In this document: positions 10,386 through 22,694 of the stretch, one piece after another
Layout: the number at the start of each line of letters is the position of its first letter
Numbering within the stretch: the first letter of the stretch is position 1
NCBI GenBank assembly: GCA_015179025.1
Contig: WHUX01000091.1
Span: 124,001-188,000 of the forward strand
From: Terfezia claveryi
Lineage: Eukaryota > Ascomycota > Pezizomycetes > Pezizales > Pezizaceae
DNA: 64,000 bases
Direction: 5' to 3'
Made by a program: the position numbers and the translations under genes
The notes under the pieces: model-generated
Told to the model about the DNA's origin: nothing
Seen by the model: only the letters and a program-made list of their open reading frames with translations
Databases searched by the model: none

Positions 10386-12904
10386 AACTCAAGTCTCCCA
10401 GCAGACAAGAAAAGCTGCTTCAACTTGAAACTATGATGTTAATGAATACTGCTTTGACAGGGCTACTATTGTCGGGGAGTGGAGAGGTGTGTGTTGCGTA
10501 GACGTGCTGGAGTACAGCCGAATTTGTCGTTGTAGAAACCTTTCCCACTCGCAAAGGTAGGGTATATCCTATTGACAAAATCTCCTCTCCCAGATGTAAT
10601 CCTACTTTAACTTCCTCCTCCCTCTACTTCAGTCTCAGCCAATAGTTGCCCCAAATCGCACCGTCGCCGTGAATTAGCCTTAGCAGCTATGTTAATGTGC
10701 TTTTTTTCCTACGCCTGATGAAGTTGATGTCGCCCAACTGATCCACACTGTATGCTGACGTTGTTTAATTTTGGGAGTCATAGAAGAGCTGCAGACTTCA
10801 TGATAAGCTTTGTAACAATCCTAGTCCTTAGAACTTGAACTAGCCCTTTCTGGTTGGTAGAACCATCTGTCATGTAGTAAAAGGATCACATGATTGTAGA
10901 AGCCCACATTGAATTACCCTCAACTAATCACCAACGCTATGGACAATGTGAAGCATTGGATATCGATATATCACATACTTTTGTGTTTAAAAGTCTTAAG
11001 GGATCAAACAAGGATTGTGTGTTGGTAGTTGTGGGGTTCATTTGTATTTTATATGCCTGCATATAGCAGTGGTTTTCATGATCAGGCAAAAATAGACAGA
11101 AGTACTTACTTAAAGGGAAGCGCATTATCTTTTTACAGCAGAGACTTTGTTTAGCCTCATACTATACTTACGATAAAGCTAATCAGTGAGAATAACTACC
11201 ACAAGACTGTTGAAAATAACAATTTCCTTACACATACAGTCAAGTCTCTCCACTATGTATTGCTGTTACCTATTGCAAGCACTTGCTACCCTGCTAAAGG
11301 GATCTCCGGGTTATTTCTTCTTCACATGTATTCACTGTCTTCGCTTACTAGTCTATGTACCAATATCCGTTGTTTCAAGTTAATTGCTTACGCATCAGGT
11401 CTATTGCTTGTATTTTATTGCTTCCGCATGTACTTATGCATCGGGCATAATGCTTGCGCATTCAGCTTGGATTGTTCTTACCCTGATCTCGCATCTACAT
11501 ATACGACCTCTCAGGGCACTCATGTATATTGTGATGCTTCTTAAGATAGACTCAATAAGACCGTCTACTCTTGACCGAACATCCAATACGCTGTTCTCAC
11601 TGGCACGTTCCCACACCCGCACGTTCTCACTCTCACCCTGCTTCACTGCACTAAGAGTCCACCGTTTCATCCTCCATTCAATACCCAGCGATACCACTCG
11701 CTCAGTAACCTTTCAATAGATAGTCCATATAGAACTGACCCAGATGCATATATAATACTGCCAGCACCCAACTCCTAATTGACTCGATCTCTCCCCACTG
11801 AAGGAAGAAACTCTAAATCCTCTGAGAAATAGAATACTGCGCTATTTTTATGTACAAATGCATAGTGTCCATGCGTGTGGGAAGCTGGGGACAACGCTGA
11901 GGTCATATAGAAGACAGCGTGGAATGCGAGCTTTGATTTGACTCCCTTGCGCACCTTTCATGGCCAACAAGCATTGTTCATTTTCGGTCCCACTGAGTAC
12001 TCTTTGCTTTGATCATCACCACAATCCTTCCCTCTGCGTCGGAAATCTGATCAATTACCACAAAATTCCTCCTCACCTGCGCCTATAGACACTAACTCCC
12101 TTTCCATTACTAACTGTATCTCCGCTGCTTATGATATTTGTTTCATCCTGGCCTTTCAGAGGCCTGAATAATGTAGAGTATTAAGCCACATTGTGAGTGG
12201 TATAGCTACTATAGGAATTTGTTCGAATTATTGTTGCGTAGTCTGGTTGGCACAATTGTTGCGAGCAAGATAAAAGGTAGCTCTACTTATAGCTATAGCG
12301 CTAGCAATAGGTCATTCCGATTGTTGACAAAAATTTAGCGGGAAGTGTCACTTTTAAGGCACTTCCTATTGAGACCATTGTCGAAACAAATTGTGATTAG
12401 GCCAACAACCTCATAGAACTTTTGATGTCAACCCGCGTATGTCCGGGTCTTCGCTTTCGCTCTCATCTGCGTCTCTCATTTTTGGAAGTTACCATGAGAA
12501 GAAGTAGAGTCATTGTAGGGCAGAATGAGATTGTAGATTGTGTAAATGACTCTAGAACCTTTTGTGTCGTTCATGTTTGCACATCCTTCAAAAACAGTCA
12601 ATACCTCAGGTGAAAGCCGAGTCAGAATACAGCAGAACATGCCTTATTATATAGTTTCATAACTGGGGAATTTCATAGCCCAATTAGTTGTTATAGCTGA
12701 GTGCATTATAGACTTATGGAGGTGAATCTCTGTCTCTGTCGGGAGAATGGGTTGGGTAAAAGGGGGGGGGGGTATACAAGTATAGAGGATGCAATAAGAG
12801 AGAGATCCAAAAGAAGGACTCCTTTCTGGTTGGGGGTTGAAGCTTATAATAATAAGAAATTCAGGAGTTGAGCTCAGAGTTCAGGGTAAGTGATTCCAGG
12901 GGGA
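10386..12904. other. Intergenic, no convincing gene
   Basis: About 2.5 kb without a recognisable gene. Contains TTACCCTCA at about 10914, TTACCCTGA at 11478, a solo repeat end TAGTCTGGTTGGCAC at 12239-12253 and TCAGGGTAA at 12881. Open frames around 11186-11719 overlap in several frames and have no domain signal. Confidence 0.55.
12239..12253 (+). repeat. Solo end of the TAGTCTGGTTGGCAC repeat family
   Basis: Exact 15-bp copy of the family terminus, starting with TA. A matching inverted partner is not evident nearby. Confidence 0.6.
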
Positions 12905-13871
12905 TATATGTTCTGGGCCGCTCGCGGGCAGCATACCCTCTGTGCCGGTCGCGGGCAATTAATATAATTCCTCAATTTGGTAACTGTGAATTGAACAAAA
13001 CATTCTGCTACACTCAAAAATCAACCTGTGAAGTCATTTTTGACCACCCCTTCCACATCACAGGGAGACGGCAGACATTGAACAAGGGGGGAATTCTGGA
13101 AAAATTACCTCAAGCCTTTCAAATGATGAAGTACATGCTTGTGTAGTTAAACTCATCACCTTCATCTCTGATGATGAATGGAATGGAGAGGAGGATACTG
13201 AGTTTATTGCTACCATAGAAATCTGCAATGTTTCCTATGCAATAGGTATTTGAAAATTAGTTTCTTATCTACAGGTTCCTATCTATGTGGTTTCTAATAT
13301 ATGGGGCCTTATGGTTCAGGCTATATAGACCATCTTGTACTGAATATCGATGCGCTATGTAGAATTCAGTGAAGTTCGGAATAATCATCATTATTATATT
13401 TTTTGTCTACATCTTGTTGCACAATTTATCCCACAACTAAGAAAAATCCCGGCTATTTCTTACTTATAGGATCCAGGTAAGGTGCAAAACAGTACTTTTT
13501 TAATCGCAGGTACTTATTTATACGCAAGTATAACTACTGGTGTTTTCGTTTCAGATTTTTGCAAAAACTTCTACTCTAATTGTTATTGCCGATACTTTAA
13601 GAATAACCTAAAATTCTCAATTTATTGACATACGAAAGTGTTAACAGATCATGACTGTATTAAACCTCTCAGCTCTGGCTGAACCAAATTGGAATATTAG
13701 ATGGAGGTCTAATCGATTGGGAAATACATGAATCGATTGCAGTCGCTGGGATAGGTATACCGTTATCAATTCTTTTTTTGGGGGGGTAAATCAGTACTCG
13801 TAAACCTTTATCAATACAAGTACCAAATTGAGGAATTATATTAATTGCCCGCGAGCGGCCCAGAACATATA
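12905..13871. mobile_element. 967-bp element with 51-bp terminal inverted repeats (non-autonomous DNA transposon candidate)
   Basis: The left end reads TATATGTTCTGGGCCG and onward; the right end (13821-13871) is the reverse complement of the same 51-bp sequence. The left arm is interrupted by a 27-bp insertion (12931-12957) that ends in GCCGGTCGCGGGCA, a near copy of the adjacent GCCGCTCGCGGGCA, so it is a local duplication. The outermost bases are TA on both sides, compatible with a TA target duplication of the Tc1/mariner type. The interior has no transposase-like frame; a 92-codon ORF at 12868-13146 runs through the left arm and is not supported. A shorter relative may lie at 40714-40800. 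Confidence 0.75.
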
Positions 13872-14440
13872 CAGTATTTGGCAGTTTATTCTCGCTTTAG
13901 GAACGCCACAAAAAAAAAAAAAAATGGAGAACAGAGAAATCGAACTTAAGTAACACGCACCCCCGAAACGCCGCAAAGGGACCACTTTTTTATAGACCAG
14001 ACCTGTGTTTAAAGAATAGAGAAAACTTCGAGCTTTTTATTTTTTTGGCTTTAAACCCGGTAGGTATTGTCTGTACCGAGGAGAACTATGTATACCAAAG
14101 CGAGCTAGAGTACCTTGCGCAGAGCCCCAAGCATGAAACAGGATGATAATATTATACGAGGTTATACGTAATAGAACGTATAAATATAAAGATCTCACCG
14201 CTGTACTCACAGTTTAGGGTACATGGAATATGGACCTAGTTTGTCATATCATTACCCTGAACTTTGATAGTAGAGTACATACAAATCGTCTATAAAACCA
14301 CTGTGATATATATACATCACTGGAAACACAAATGAACATAAACAGAAAATGAATATACAAGATGCACCGACCACGTATCATATACATCCCACCTCATATC
14401 CTTACCAAACCAAAAAAATGAAAAAAATCCACACACATTC
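13872..14440. other. Intergenic spacer
   Basis: 570 bp between the inverted-repeat element and the 3' end of the ARH1-type gene. Contains an A run at about 13911-13924 and TTACCCTGA at 14252. No gene seen. Confidence 0.55.
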
Positions 14441-16148
14441 CTACTCCAACACCCCCAATACCCCCAACATCTCCTCAACCGTTCCAAATTTCTCCCTGTC
14501 CTTCCCCTTCCTTCTTCCCCTCTCCCTCTCCGCCTCCTCAATCCTCCTCCATTCCTCCCACCCCACTTTCCTGACCCCCCTCCCCTTCGCCTCCCCCTCC
14601 AGCGCCTTCCACCCCCTCTTCTCCCCCTCCTCCCCACCTCCCGCATACCCCATAAACTCCCCCCCGCTTATCCAATCCTCAACAACCGCATCCCCAGTCT
14701 CAAACGCATCAAACATCGTACTCGCAATCACCCCTGTCGGGCCCCTCTTAACCCAACCCGCAGCATACACCCCTGGAACCCTAATCGTACCAATCTCCTT
14801 AAATCCCTCCTCAGGCCCGGTCTCCTCAGGGATTACGACCCTACCGTTTTCGTTGGGTATCAGGCCTAGTTTAGGGTTGAATGGGATTCCGAGGTGGGAG
14901 GAGCCCGGGAGTGGGAGGGACAGGTAGCCGATGGATTTGAAGGCGAGCTGGGTGTGGAGGGTAGTGTGTGAGGGAGCGAGGGTGATGGGGGCGGAAGGGG
15001 AGTAGGCGAGGGGCGGAGGGGGGAGAAGGGTGCGTTGGAATTGGATGCTGGAGAGGTGCGTTGGGGAGGTGGGGTGGGAGTGGAAGTGCGTGGGGGTTAG
15101 GAGGAAGTCGAGGGACCAGGATTTTTCTACGGGGACGGAGGGGGAAGGGGGGGTGCTGTGGCAGTGGAGGATTTCGAGGATACGTTTTTGGGAGCGGGGG
15201 AAAGTGGAAGTTAAGGTGGGTGGTGGGAGAGGAGGGGAGGGAATGGGGTGGAAGAAGACGGAGGGGAGAGTAAGGAGTTCGCGAAGTTCTTTGATGGTGA
15301 AGGAGGCCTGTGGGGGGAGGAGAGTTAGTATGTCTTGAGCAAATTGAATATGGAGGGGATTGGGTCCAAACCTGCATCGGCCCTCTTCTTCCAACAACCC
15401 TCACCCTCTTCACTCTACTCCTCGCCAACTTCTCCAATGCATACCCCGTGACATCCGTCCCCTTCAGCCTGTCCACCCCACTCAATAACATCCTCGTCAC
15501 ATCCAGCGCCACGTTTCCCTGCCCAATAACCACCGCCTCCTCTGCATTCTCCAGCTCCGGGTCCAAGCCACGATTTTCGGGATAGCCGTTATACCATCCT
15601 ACAAAGTCCCTCGCGGAATATATCCCCTTGAGCGTATCTTCTCCTGGGATATTCAACTTCTTGTCTCTCGAGGCACCGTATGAGAGGACGAGGGCGTTGT
15701 AATGAGGGACGATTGAAGCTAGTGGCAGAACTCCCTTCTCCTCGGGGAAGCCGATTGGGATGTTTCCTAGATACTGGAAGTGGGGGTGGGATGCGACTTC
15801 GGCGAATTTATCTTGACAATTCTAGCTGCTGGGATTAGTTGGCTTTGGGAGGGTTATGGTTATGGGGGTCGGGAGGGGTAGGTGTACTTTTACTTCGGGA
15901 TGGTCTGGGGCGACGCCGAAGCGGACAAGGCCGTAGGGGACTGGGAGGGATTCGTACATATCGATGTGCGCAGTGGGGAGCTTCGTGAGCACGCGGTAGG
16001 CGGTGTAGAAGCCGGCGGGGCCGGCGCCGATGATGGCCATGCGGAGGGGGGCATCGCGGCGGGCGGTGGTGAGGAAGCGGGTATGGAGGCGGAGGTGGAG
16101 GCGTAAAGGGGCGATATGGAGCTTCTTGAGCAGGTGGAGGGCGGGCAT
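14441..16148 (-). CDS. ARH1: Mitochondrial NADPH:adrenodoxin/ferredoxin oxidoreductase
   Basis: FAD enzyme that passes electrons from NADPH to mitochondrial ferredoxin for heme A, sterol and Fe-S cluster synthesis. Three exons: 16148-15888, 15821-15372 and 15307-14441, all phase 0, giving 525 aa. The first 36 residues are Arg/Leu-rich and lack acids (a mitochondrial presequence), which is why ATG 16148 is preferred over an upstream in-frame start at 16217. Seen in order: FAD motif IIGAGPAGFY (about 39-48), [27 protein letters not shown], the NADP motif VIGQGNVALDVTRMLL (about 185-200), RVVGRRGPMQ, and the C-terminal GVYAAGWVKRGPTGVIASTM. The C-terminal 90 residues are Gly/Glu/Arg-rich. It is divergent from METTL16 across 510 bp. 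Confidence 0.95.
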
Positions 16149-16658
16149 TTGGGGCGGGGGTGTTGAGGGGGTGTAGTGTGTTTCAGTCGATCTCGGAGTT
16201 ATTACGCATGAGCACAAGCGACACTGAAGGAAAGGATTGCAGTACAGAATTACGTACTGTAGATACTATGGCAAATCCTACGATCGGCAGGCCTCAGCAG
16301 CTCACCTTCTTTGGGCTTTTTCCATCTGCCCGTAGCTGGTGACGGCAATCCGCGATGTAGGCCCACGGGCACCCCCAGCAAGTAAAATCGCACCCATTGA
16401 ATATATAAATACCAAGGATAATCCTGAGAAAACCCTGTGGCTCTAGGAGGGCTGGGTGATTGAACATCCAGGTGCAGTCTTACTCGCAGATTGCTTCGGT
16501 ATATTGGGTATATTGGTAGCCATCCTGTGTAAAATAATCGGGTGGGGATCATCATCAAGGGCATCGAGAGCGTCGTAAAGCACTCTGTTCAGTGCTGTAC
16601 GTGCTTTTGTGGCCAACCTCAACACCAAACCACACGACATCGCGGACAATTGCAAGCT
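16149..16658. promoter_or_regulatory. Shared divergent promoter region, ARH1-type gene / METTL16
   Basis: 510 bp between two start codons facing away from each other, so both promoters must lie here. No specific factor site was identified with confidence. Confidence 0.5.
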
Positions 16659-18781
16659 ATGCACGAGCGGAATATCTATCGAGCCGGCGTAGATTTTGCG
16701 CAGCTGGGGAAGGATTGTCCGCAGTTTGCTAAATAGTAAGTCTCTTTCATTCCATACATATTATATGGCCCCGACTCCCAAATGTCGACATGAACCTGAA
16801 TATTCAATCGTCCCATACATACCTACATATCATACATCATCATCACAATATCCCCATTCTCATACGATTCATCATAGTCTAGTCAAGGGCCCCTCCCAAA
16901 TCGACTTCCACGACCCCGATGCCGTTCGGTACGTCTCCCTCTCGACCACTTCTCAGTACAGATCATTCCCATTAACCATACTATTAGCGAACTAACAACC
17001 TCCCTACTAAAGCGGGACTTCAACCTCACCGTCGACCTCCCTAATGACAGACTCTGTCCTCCTGTATGTAAACCCCTCCCCCAATCACCCCTTTCCATCC
17101 CACAAGCTCTCCACATCCCGTTCTAACCCTCCTCACAGGTGCCAAATAGGTTCTCTACAATATACCTTCGAGTATACTGTTGGATAATGGCTGATGGTCT
17201 AAATAAGATTAAACTATATCCACTGGCTACAAGACCTCCTCGACTCCACCTCCGGAGGGGAATCCGATGAGTACGATTCGGAGAGGGAAGTAGTTGGGTT
17301 AGATATGTATTTCCCCCCCGCTTCTCCTTCTCTTTGATATATATAAGATATTCACGTATGTATATATATTGAGCATAATATACTAACACACTTTTCCTCC
17401 TACCACACAGAGGCGTCGGCGCAAGCTGCATCTACCCCCTCCTAGGCTGCGCAACCCGGCCAAACTGGAAATTCGTTGGTACAGGTACGGTATCTTTCAC
17501 CCCCCTTCCCCTCTCCCGCCTTCCAAACAGAAGTATTCAACCCCTTATAGACATCGACCCCCTCTCCCTCTGCCATGCCCAACGCCAACTAACCCTTAAC
17601 TCCCTCCACTCTCGAATTCACCTCATCCCAACGCACCCCGCAGCCCCATTTTTCTCCCCCGCCCTCCTCGTCGCCCCACAGCTCGACTTCACCATGTGCA
17701 ATCCCCCCTTCTACCACTCCCCGTCCCCACCCACCATCACCTCATCCTCCCTCCCCCACCTTACCCACCTCCCCACTCCCATAACGAAACTCCACCCCCC
17801 CAACACCTCCCCTCCCCAAGCCACCCAATCAGAAATGTCCATCCCCGGCGGTGAACTCCCCTTCGTGCGGCGCATCCTGCACGAGTCAGCTCTCCCTGAT
17901 GTTCGAACGCGGGTTCAGTGGTTTAGTGTTATGCTTGGCGTGAAGAGCCATGTAGTGCCGCTTGTGGACGAGATTAAGAAGGTGGGCGGGGAGGGGGCCA
18001 ATTTTGCTGTGACGACTTTCATTCAGGGGAGGGGCGGGGGGGGACAAGGAGGTGGGGTGTAGCATGGAGCTGGACCGGGTGGAGGCCAGGGTGGGGTACT
18101 GGGGTATGCGGTGTGAAGGGTAAGGGGATAGGGGGGAAGGTAAAACCATTCAAGGGAGTGTGCGAGATTCTGGTACCAGTAGGGAAAGAGAGGGAGGGGG
18201 ATAAAGTAAAGAAGAGCGTTATAGGTATTATTGAGGACCTTGCTAAATCTGCGGGGAATAAGGAATTGAAATGGGGTATCACCGGGGGAAAAAACAACGA
18301 GACCCTATTAAACGGGTGGGTTAGCGGTGATCTTTGGAGTCGCATTGCGAGGCGCAGACGAGCAAGGGGGACGGCAACTGTTGACTACACCCAACATGAT
18401 CATGAGCAGCCCCAAGAGGAGGAAACTCAGGGTCGGGATGTCTACGAGAACTCACTAAAGGGGATGTGGTTCCGAATCACCATTGCCCCACCAGCGCCAA
18501 CCACCACTACTCAAAATGAAGAGGCGGAGGGAGATGAAGACGAAGACGAGGAAATGACCCCCGTGCCTGAGCAACAACTTTACGATTATGTCCCACAACC
18601 CCAACCCCACATGCTCGCTTCTTCAGTGCAGCAAGTTCAGCAAAGGGGTTCAGGAGCAGATATAGCCACACTAATCACAATCCGGCTCACCAGATGTAAC
18701 CCCAATGACACCGTGCTCTTTGAAAGTTTCTGTGGGATGCTTCGGCGGAAGATATTGCTTGAGCCTGCTAGCACACGTTAG
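16659..18781 (+). CDS. METTL16: METTL16-family RNA N6-adenosine methyltransferase (frame broken at a G8 run)
   Basis: Class I SAM methyltransferase; METTL16 relatives methylate U6 snRNA. Seven exons: 16659-16735, 16878-16928, 16988-17063, 17139-17149 (an 11-nt microexon), 17208-17306, 17411-17484 and 17551-18781. Visible: N-terminal MHERNIYRAGVDFAQL, DFHDPDAVR, LNYIHWLQDLL, SAM motif GLDIGVGASCIYPLLG, DIDPLSL, catalytic NPPF (about residues 180-183), GGELPFVRRI and MLGVKSHVVPL. After FIQGR the frame stops at 18062, but one extra G in the G8 run at 18036-18043 restores TRRWGVAWSW and a frame to 18781 (about 539 aa), matching the family's QGR-T-RW-AWS block. The C-terminal part has an acidic, Gln-rich linker. 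The frameshift is most likely an assembly error, but could be real. Confidence 0.9.
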
Positions 18782-19169
18782 TATAATTGCATGGCGTTTG
18801 ATGGGGAGGGGGAGGGGAAGGGGAGGGGAATTTTTTTTCGTGTGGGTATCTGGAGAAGGTGGGTTACCCTGAATTTCGGGATTTGCTTCAATCAACCTAC
18901 AGTACTTACACAAGAATTTGGGATGTTCTATGTGTACATTGAGCTGGCATGGGTGATTGATGGAGGGTATTATAGCATATACATCTATATTTATTCATAT
19001 ACCATCAGGATACATTCATCTACCAGTGTAAACTTCTCATGCTAATCTACATCAATATATATCATCATCATACAAGCAAAAGGATAATAACATCACTCAA
19101 CACAAAAATACAAAACATTTATCAAATATTAATATTCCCCCTCCCCCTACATAATACCCCATCCCCACT
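18782..19169. other. Spacer between convergent genes
   Basis: 388 bp between the 3' ends of METTL16 and the Lsh-type helicase gene. It carries TTACCCTGA at 18864-18872, whose GGGTAA core resembles Reb1-type terminator/boundary sites, and A/T-rich sequence suited to 3' processing. Confidence 0.5.
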
Positions 19170-21880
19170 CTACCCCTTCAGCCCTCCCTTCCCAAGCACA
19201 CTCTTGCCCTCCCCCCTCTCCGCCCTCTCATATGCCTCCTTCGACCTATCCATCAACATCTCCAACTCCTCCTTCCCCAGCAACTCCTCTCCTTCCTCCA
19301 TCACTTTCACCTTCTCAGACCCCTCCTTCACAATTATCCCTTCCAAATCCTTCTCTCCCCACCTCCCGGCACCTTCCCCGCCCTTCTCCTCCTTAGACAC
19401 TACTCCCCCAAACTGTCCTTTCATCATGACCAACCTCTCCAACCTTCTCTTTCCCTCCGCCCTCTCTAGCAGCCTTTCCTCCACGGTCCCACCCGTGGCA
19501 AACCTAAATACGACCACAGGTTTTCTTTGACCAATCCTGTGCGCTCTATCCTGCGCCTGCAAATCCATCATTGGATTCCAATCTGAATCAAACAATATTA
19601 CAGTATCCGCCGCCGTCAGGTTAATCCCCTGCCCCCCCGCACGAGTAGACAGAAGGAAAACCTTCCAGTCCGGGTTCTTGTTAAACAAGTCAATCTGCTC
19701 CCTTCTCTCCTCCAGCTTCACACTGCCATCGATCCTCGCGCACTTCCACCCCCTCAGAGTGTAGGCATAATCGTACAGAATATCTAGCGTCGTCGCAAAC
19801 TGGCTGAATATCAGCACCTTGTGCCCCCGCGCAAGCAGCTCCGGGAGTAGGCGGTCTAGGAGGAGGAGTTTTCCGGAGGATGTGATGAGGGAAGAGTCTG
19901 GGGGCGTGGTGTCTGGGGGGGACCAGGGCCAGTAGAATTGGTGCGGGGAGTTGCAGCAGAGCCGAAGCTGCATAATGAGGTTTTGGAGTTTTTTAGAGGA
20001 GATTTCTTTGGTGGCAAGGAGGAGCTGGGATTGGTATGAGGAGCAGATGGAGTCCGAGGGAGAGGGAGAGGGGCTGGTGTGGTAGAGTGTTTCGGCGTCG
20101 AGGTGGTCGAGCCATTCGTCTTCTGAGAGTTCGTAGTAGGATGTGCGGGTGCGTTTGCGTTGGGGGGGAGGGAGGGGGCTAGTTAATGGGGCGGTGGTGT
20201 AAAAAGTGGTGGTTGCTGGAGGATCTTGCTTGGCGGGTAGGGGGAAGAGGGAGGGTTTCTTCTTAGAGAGATGGTCTGTGTCGGGAGTGTCTTGCTTGGT
20301 ATGATTGCCTGTAAGAGTATGGGTCCGCTTGCGCTTATTTGTAGGTGTGGCTTGGGCCAGTTTCTCGCCTTGCACATGCACTTGCTTCACACTGATCAGC
20401 TTCGCGACTAACCATTCTTTCCCCTTGCCGTCGACCAATGCTTGATAGAGCTCCTTTTGCTCTTTGGTCAACGGTGCGTAGAGGACATACTCCCTCTTTG
20501 GGGGTAGTTGGGTAATGACATCTGCCTTGACCCTTCTTAACAAGAAGGGCTTCAGGATAGCATGTAAACTTTGAACAATCTGCGTTTTCCTATCTGCTTC
20601 CAAAATCTGTCCTAATCCCTCCTTCTCCCTAAGTGCCGAGAAATCAAACCACTCCTGAAAGACATCTAAGTCATCAAAGATATCCGGGAGGAGGAAGTTC
20701 AAGAGCGACCACAGCTCCGCAAGGTTATTTTGCAGCGGGGTTCCAGTAAGGAGGAGGCGGTTTGCGGAAGTGTAGGATTTGAGTTCTTTGATGAGCTTGC
20801 AGTTGAGGTTTTTTATGCGGTGACCTTCGTCGATGATGATGAAGGCCCAACTGTAGCGTTGGAGATACTTGCGGTCCTTCATGATGAGCTCGTAGCTGGT
20901 GCAGATTATGGGAAAGTTTGGGCCGACTGCCTTGAGGCGTTTAGAGCGGATGGATTCTCGCTCTTGGGGAGTGCCGTGGTAGAGGACGCATGGCATATCG
21001 GGGGTGAACCTGGAGAACATTAGACATGATACAAGAGCAAGTACATATCAAGTCTATTTTAGCTTGATGTTACAATGACGAACTTCTCAATCTCTGCCAC
21101 CCAGTTTGTCAATGTACTCACGGGTGCTACGACCAAGAATGGGCCAAAGGATCCCTTCTCCCGCAAGAATGCAAGAAAGGCAATGGTCTGGAGGGTCTTT
21201 CCTAGACCCATTTCGTCTGCCAGAATACCGTTAAGCCCGTTCTCATAAAGTGAGCACAGCCAGTCAAGACCCTCTAATTGATACGGTTTCATATTGCCAC
21301 CAGTGACGAGCTTTGGTTGCCTTGCAGATCGCAGTTGAGTTTGTTGCCCCAACTTCTCCCCAGACCCCTCAACTGCCGCAGATGCCAATGCCTCTGTGGT
21401 TGAGGTTTTGGTATCTCCAATGGCGGAGCGAGTGAGAAAGTTTGTAAGGATATTTTTCCCTCCAGCTCCTTTTTTGCCATTTGCGGTGCCTTTTACACCA
21501 CGTTTCTTGGGGGCTGTGACAGCAGGCCCAACTTTGCCAGACCTAGTTGCTCTCTTGCTACTAGGCTCGTCCCTGACCTCTTCCTCCTTGACCTCTCCCT
21601 CCTTGGCCTCGTCCTCTTTGGCTTCTTTCGATGATTGTCCTTGTTCTTTTGTCAACTTTTCTCGTTCCTTCTCTTCTTTAGCCTTCTGCACCTCCTGTTG
21701 TGCCTTCATCTTGTCAGCAAGAATTGACGAGTAGACCTTGCTCTGCTTGAGTAGAAACTGTAGTCGCAGCCATTTCTTGTCCTCTGGAGCATTTTGGGGG
21801 TCGAGAATGGGACCTGTCTCCAATGGGGTTGTAGCTGCCGTAGAGGGCGACGGAGCTCGAGTTGAAGTCGCTGCGGACAT
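19170..21880 (-). CDS. SNF2-family chromatin remodeler, Lsh/HELLS/DDM1 type
   Basis: Nuclear ATP-dependent remodeler; relatives are HELLS, DDM1, yeast Irc5 and Neurospora MUS-30, tied to DNA methylation and genome stability. Two exons, 21880-21084 and 21009-19170, joined in phase to read [21 protein letters not shown], giving 878 aa. The 5' splice site is the weak GTTCGT. Seen: Lys/Glu-rich coiled coil (about 60-110), [18 protein letters not shown], Walker A DEMGLGKT (Lys228), the DEGH box followed by RIKN (326-329), [11 protein letters not shown], an approximately 150-residue polar insertion between the two RecA lobes, and helicase C motifs [15 protein letters not shown] and QDRAHRIGQ (about 750). 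The family is chosen from the DEGH variant and the KxxEIEKF context. It is divergent from SWI3. Confidence 0.92.
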
Positions 21881-22694
21881 GTAGGATAACGTCTATTGGG
21901 TATAATACAGTAATTAGTTGTACCGGTATAATGCACTGGATACTGCCAAAAAAAAAATGGAAAAGTTGGAATGGGGGACGATTTTAGGAGATGAGATAGA
22001 CGAGCTTTGCTTTGTGGAGCACCAAAGTTTTTGCCTTGTCTCGCCCATTTCCGTACCTCCCACACACGCGCCCTTGGGAGACGCGCAATCGAGCACCAAG
22101 CAAAGCACTCGACGCGCGACATTGTTACAGCTACAGCACAAGGTCCGAATAATGGAGGCAGCGGAATCGCACCCAGTGATTACATGAAGATAAAAGGCAT
22201 ACTTAGTATGAAGGGGCAGATTCTGTATTTCTCAGTTGGCTTTATTTATCTTGCCATGGTTTGGCTGCACCGCCGCTGCTATATTGACTACTTAAGGTCA
22301 AGTATCAATCGGGCTTCACCAGTGGCAGGTGGCTGGTTTTTTTTTTTTTGGAGCTGTGCGCCACAGTGTGGCCCCGCCGCCAAGCACGAGCCCGTCACTT
22401 TGCTGATGTCCAGGTCGAGTACGGTGCTGGTGCTGTTACAGGCACCTAACGGCCCCAAGAAAAACAGCCCCCCCACTGTACGAGAAAACCCCCCCGCAAA
22501 AGGCACGCTCTCTGTTATCCCAGCAATTCATTGCCTCGAATCGGTCGAAGGTACCCTGAATATTTTCTGCTGGACAGACTCCCTTACCATACACACCATA
22601 CTACACACCCTCCCTCACGCGCTCACCGAGCACAGCCCCTTCCTCTGATACCCATCAACACAACTCCTTCCCCTGCTGAACTGACGCGTCGATC
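21881..22694. promoter_or_regulatory. Shared divergent promoter of Lsh helicase and SWI3, with ACGCG boxes
   Basis: 814 bp between two start codons facing apart. ACGCGC occurs at 22066, 22081 and 22112 (186-237 bp from the Lsh start), and a perfect ACGCGT at 22684-22689 lies just before the SWI3 ATG. These match the MluI cell-cycle box bound by MBF in fungi. A GTACCCTGAA site (about 22551) and a T run (about 22339-22350) are also present. Joint G1/S control is an inference. Confidence 0.5.

Noticed and set aside
12868..13146. 92-codon ORF at the left end of the inverted-repeat element
   Set aside because: It reads through the terminal repeat and its duplication; no transposase motif.
14349..14927. 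192-codon plus-strand ORF
   Set aside because: Antisense shadow of the ARH1-type gene C-terminus.
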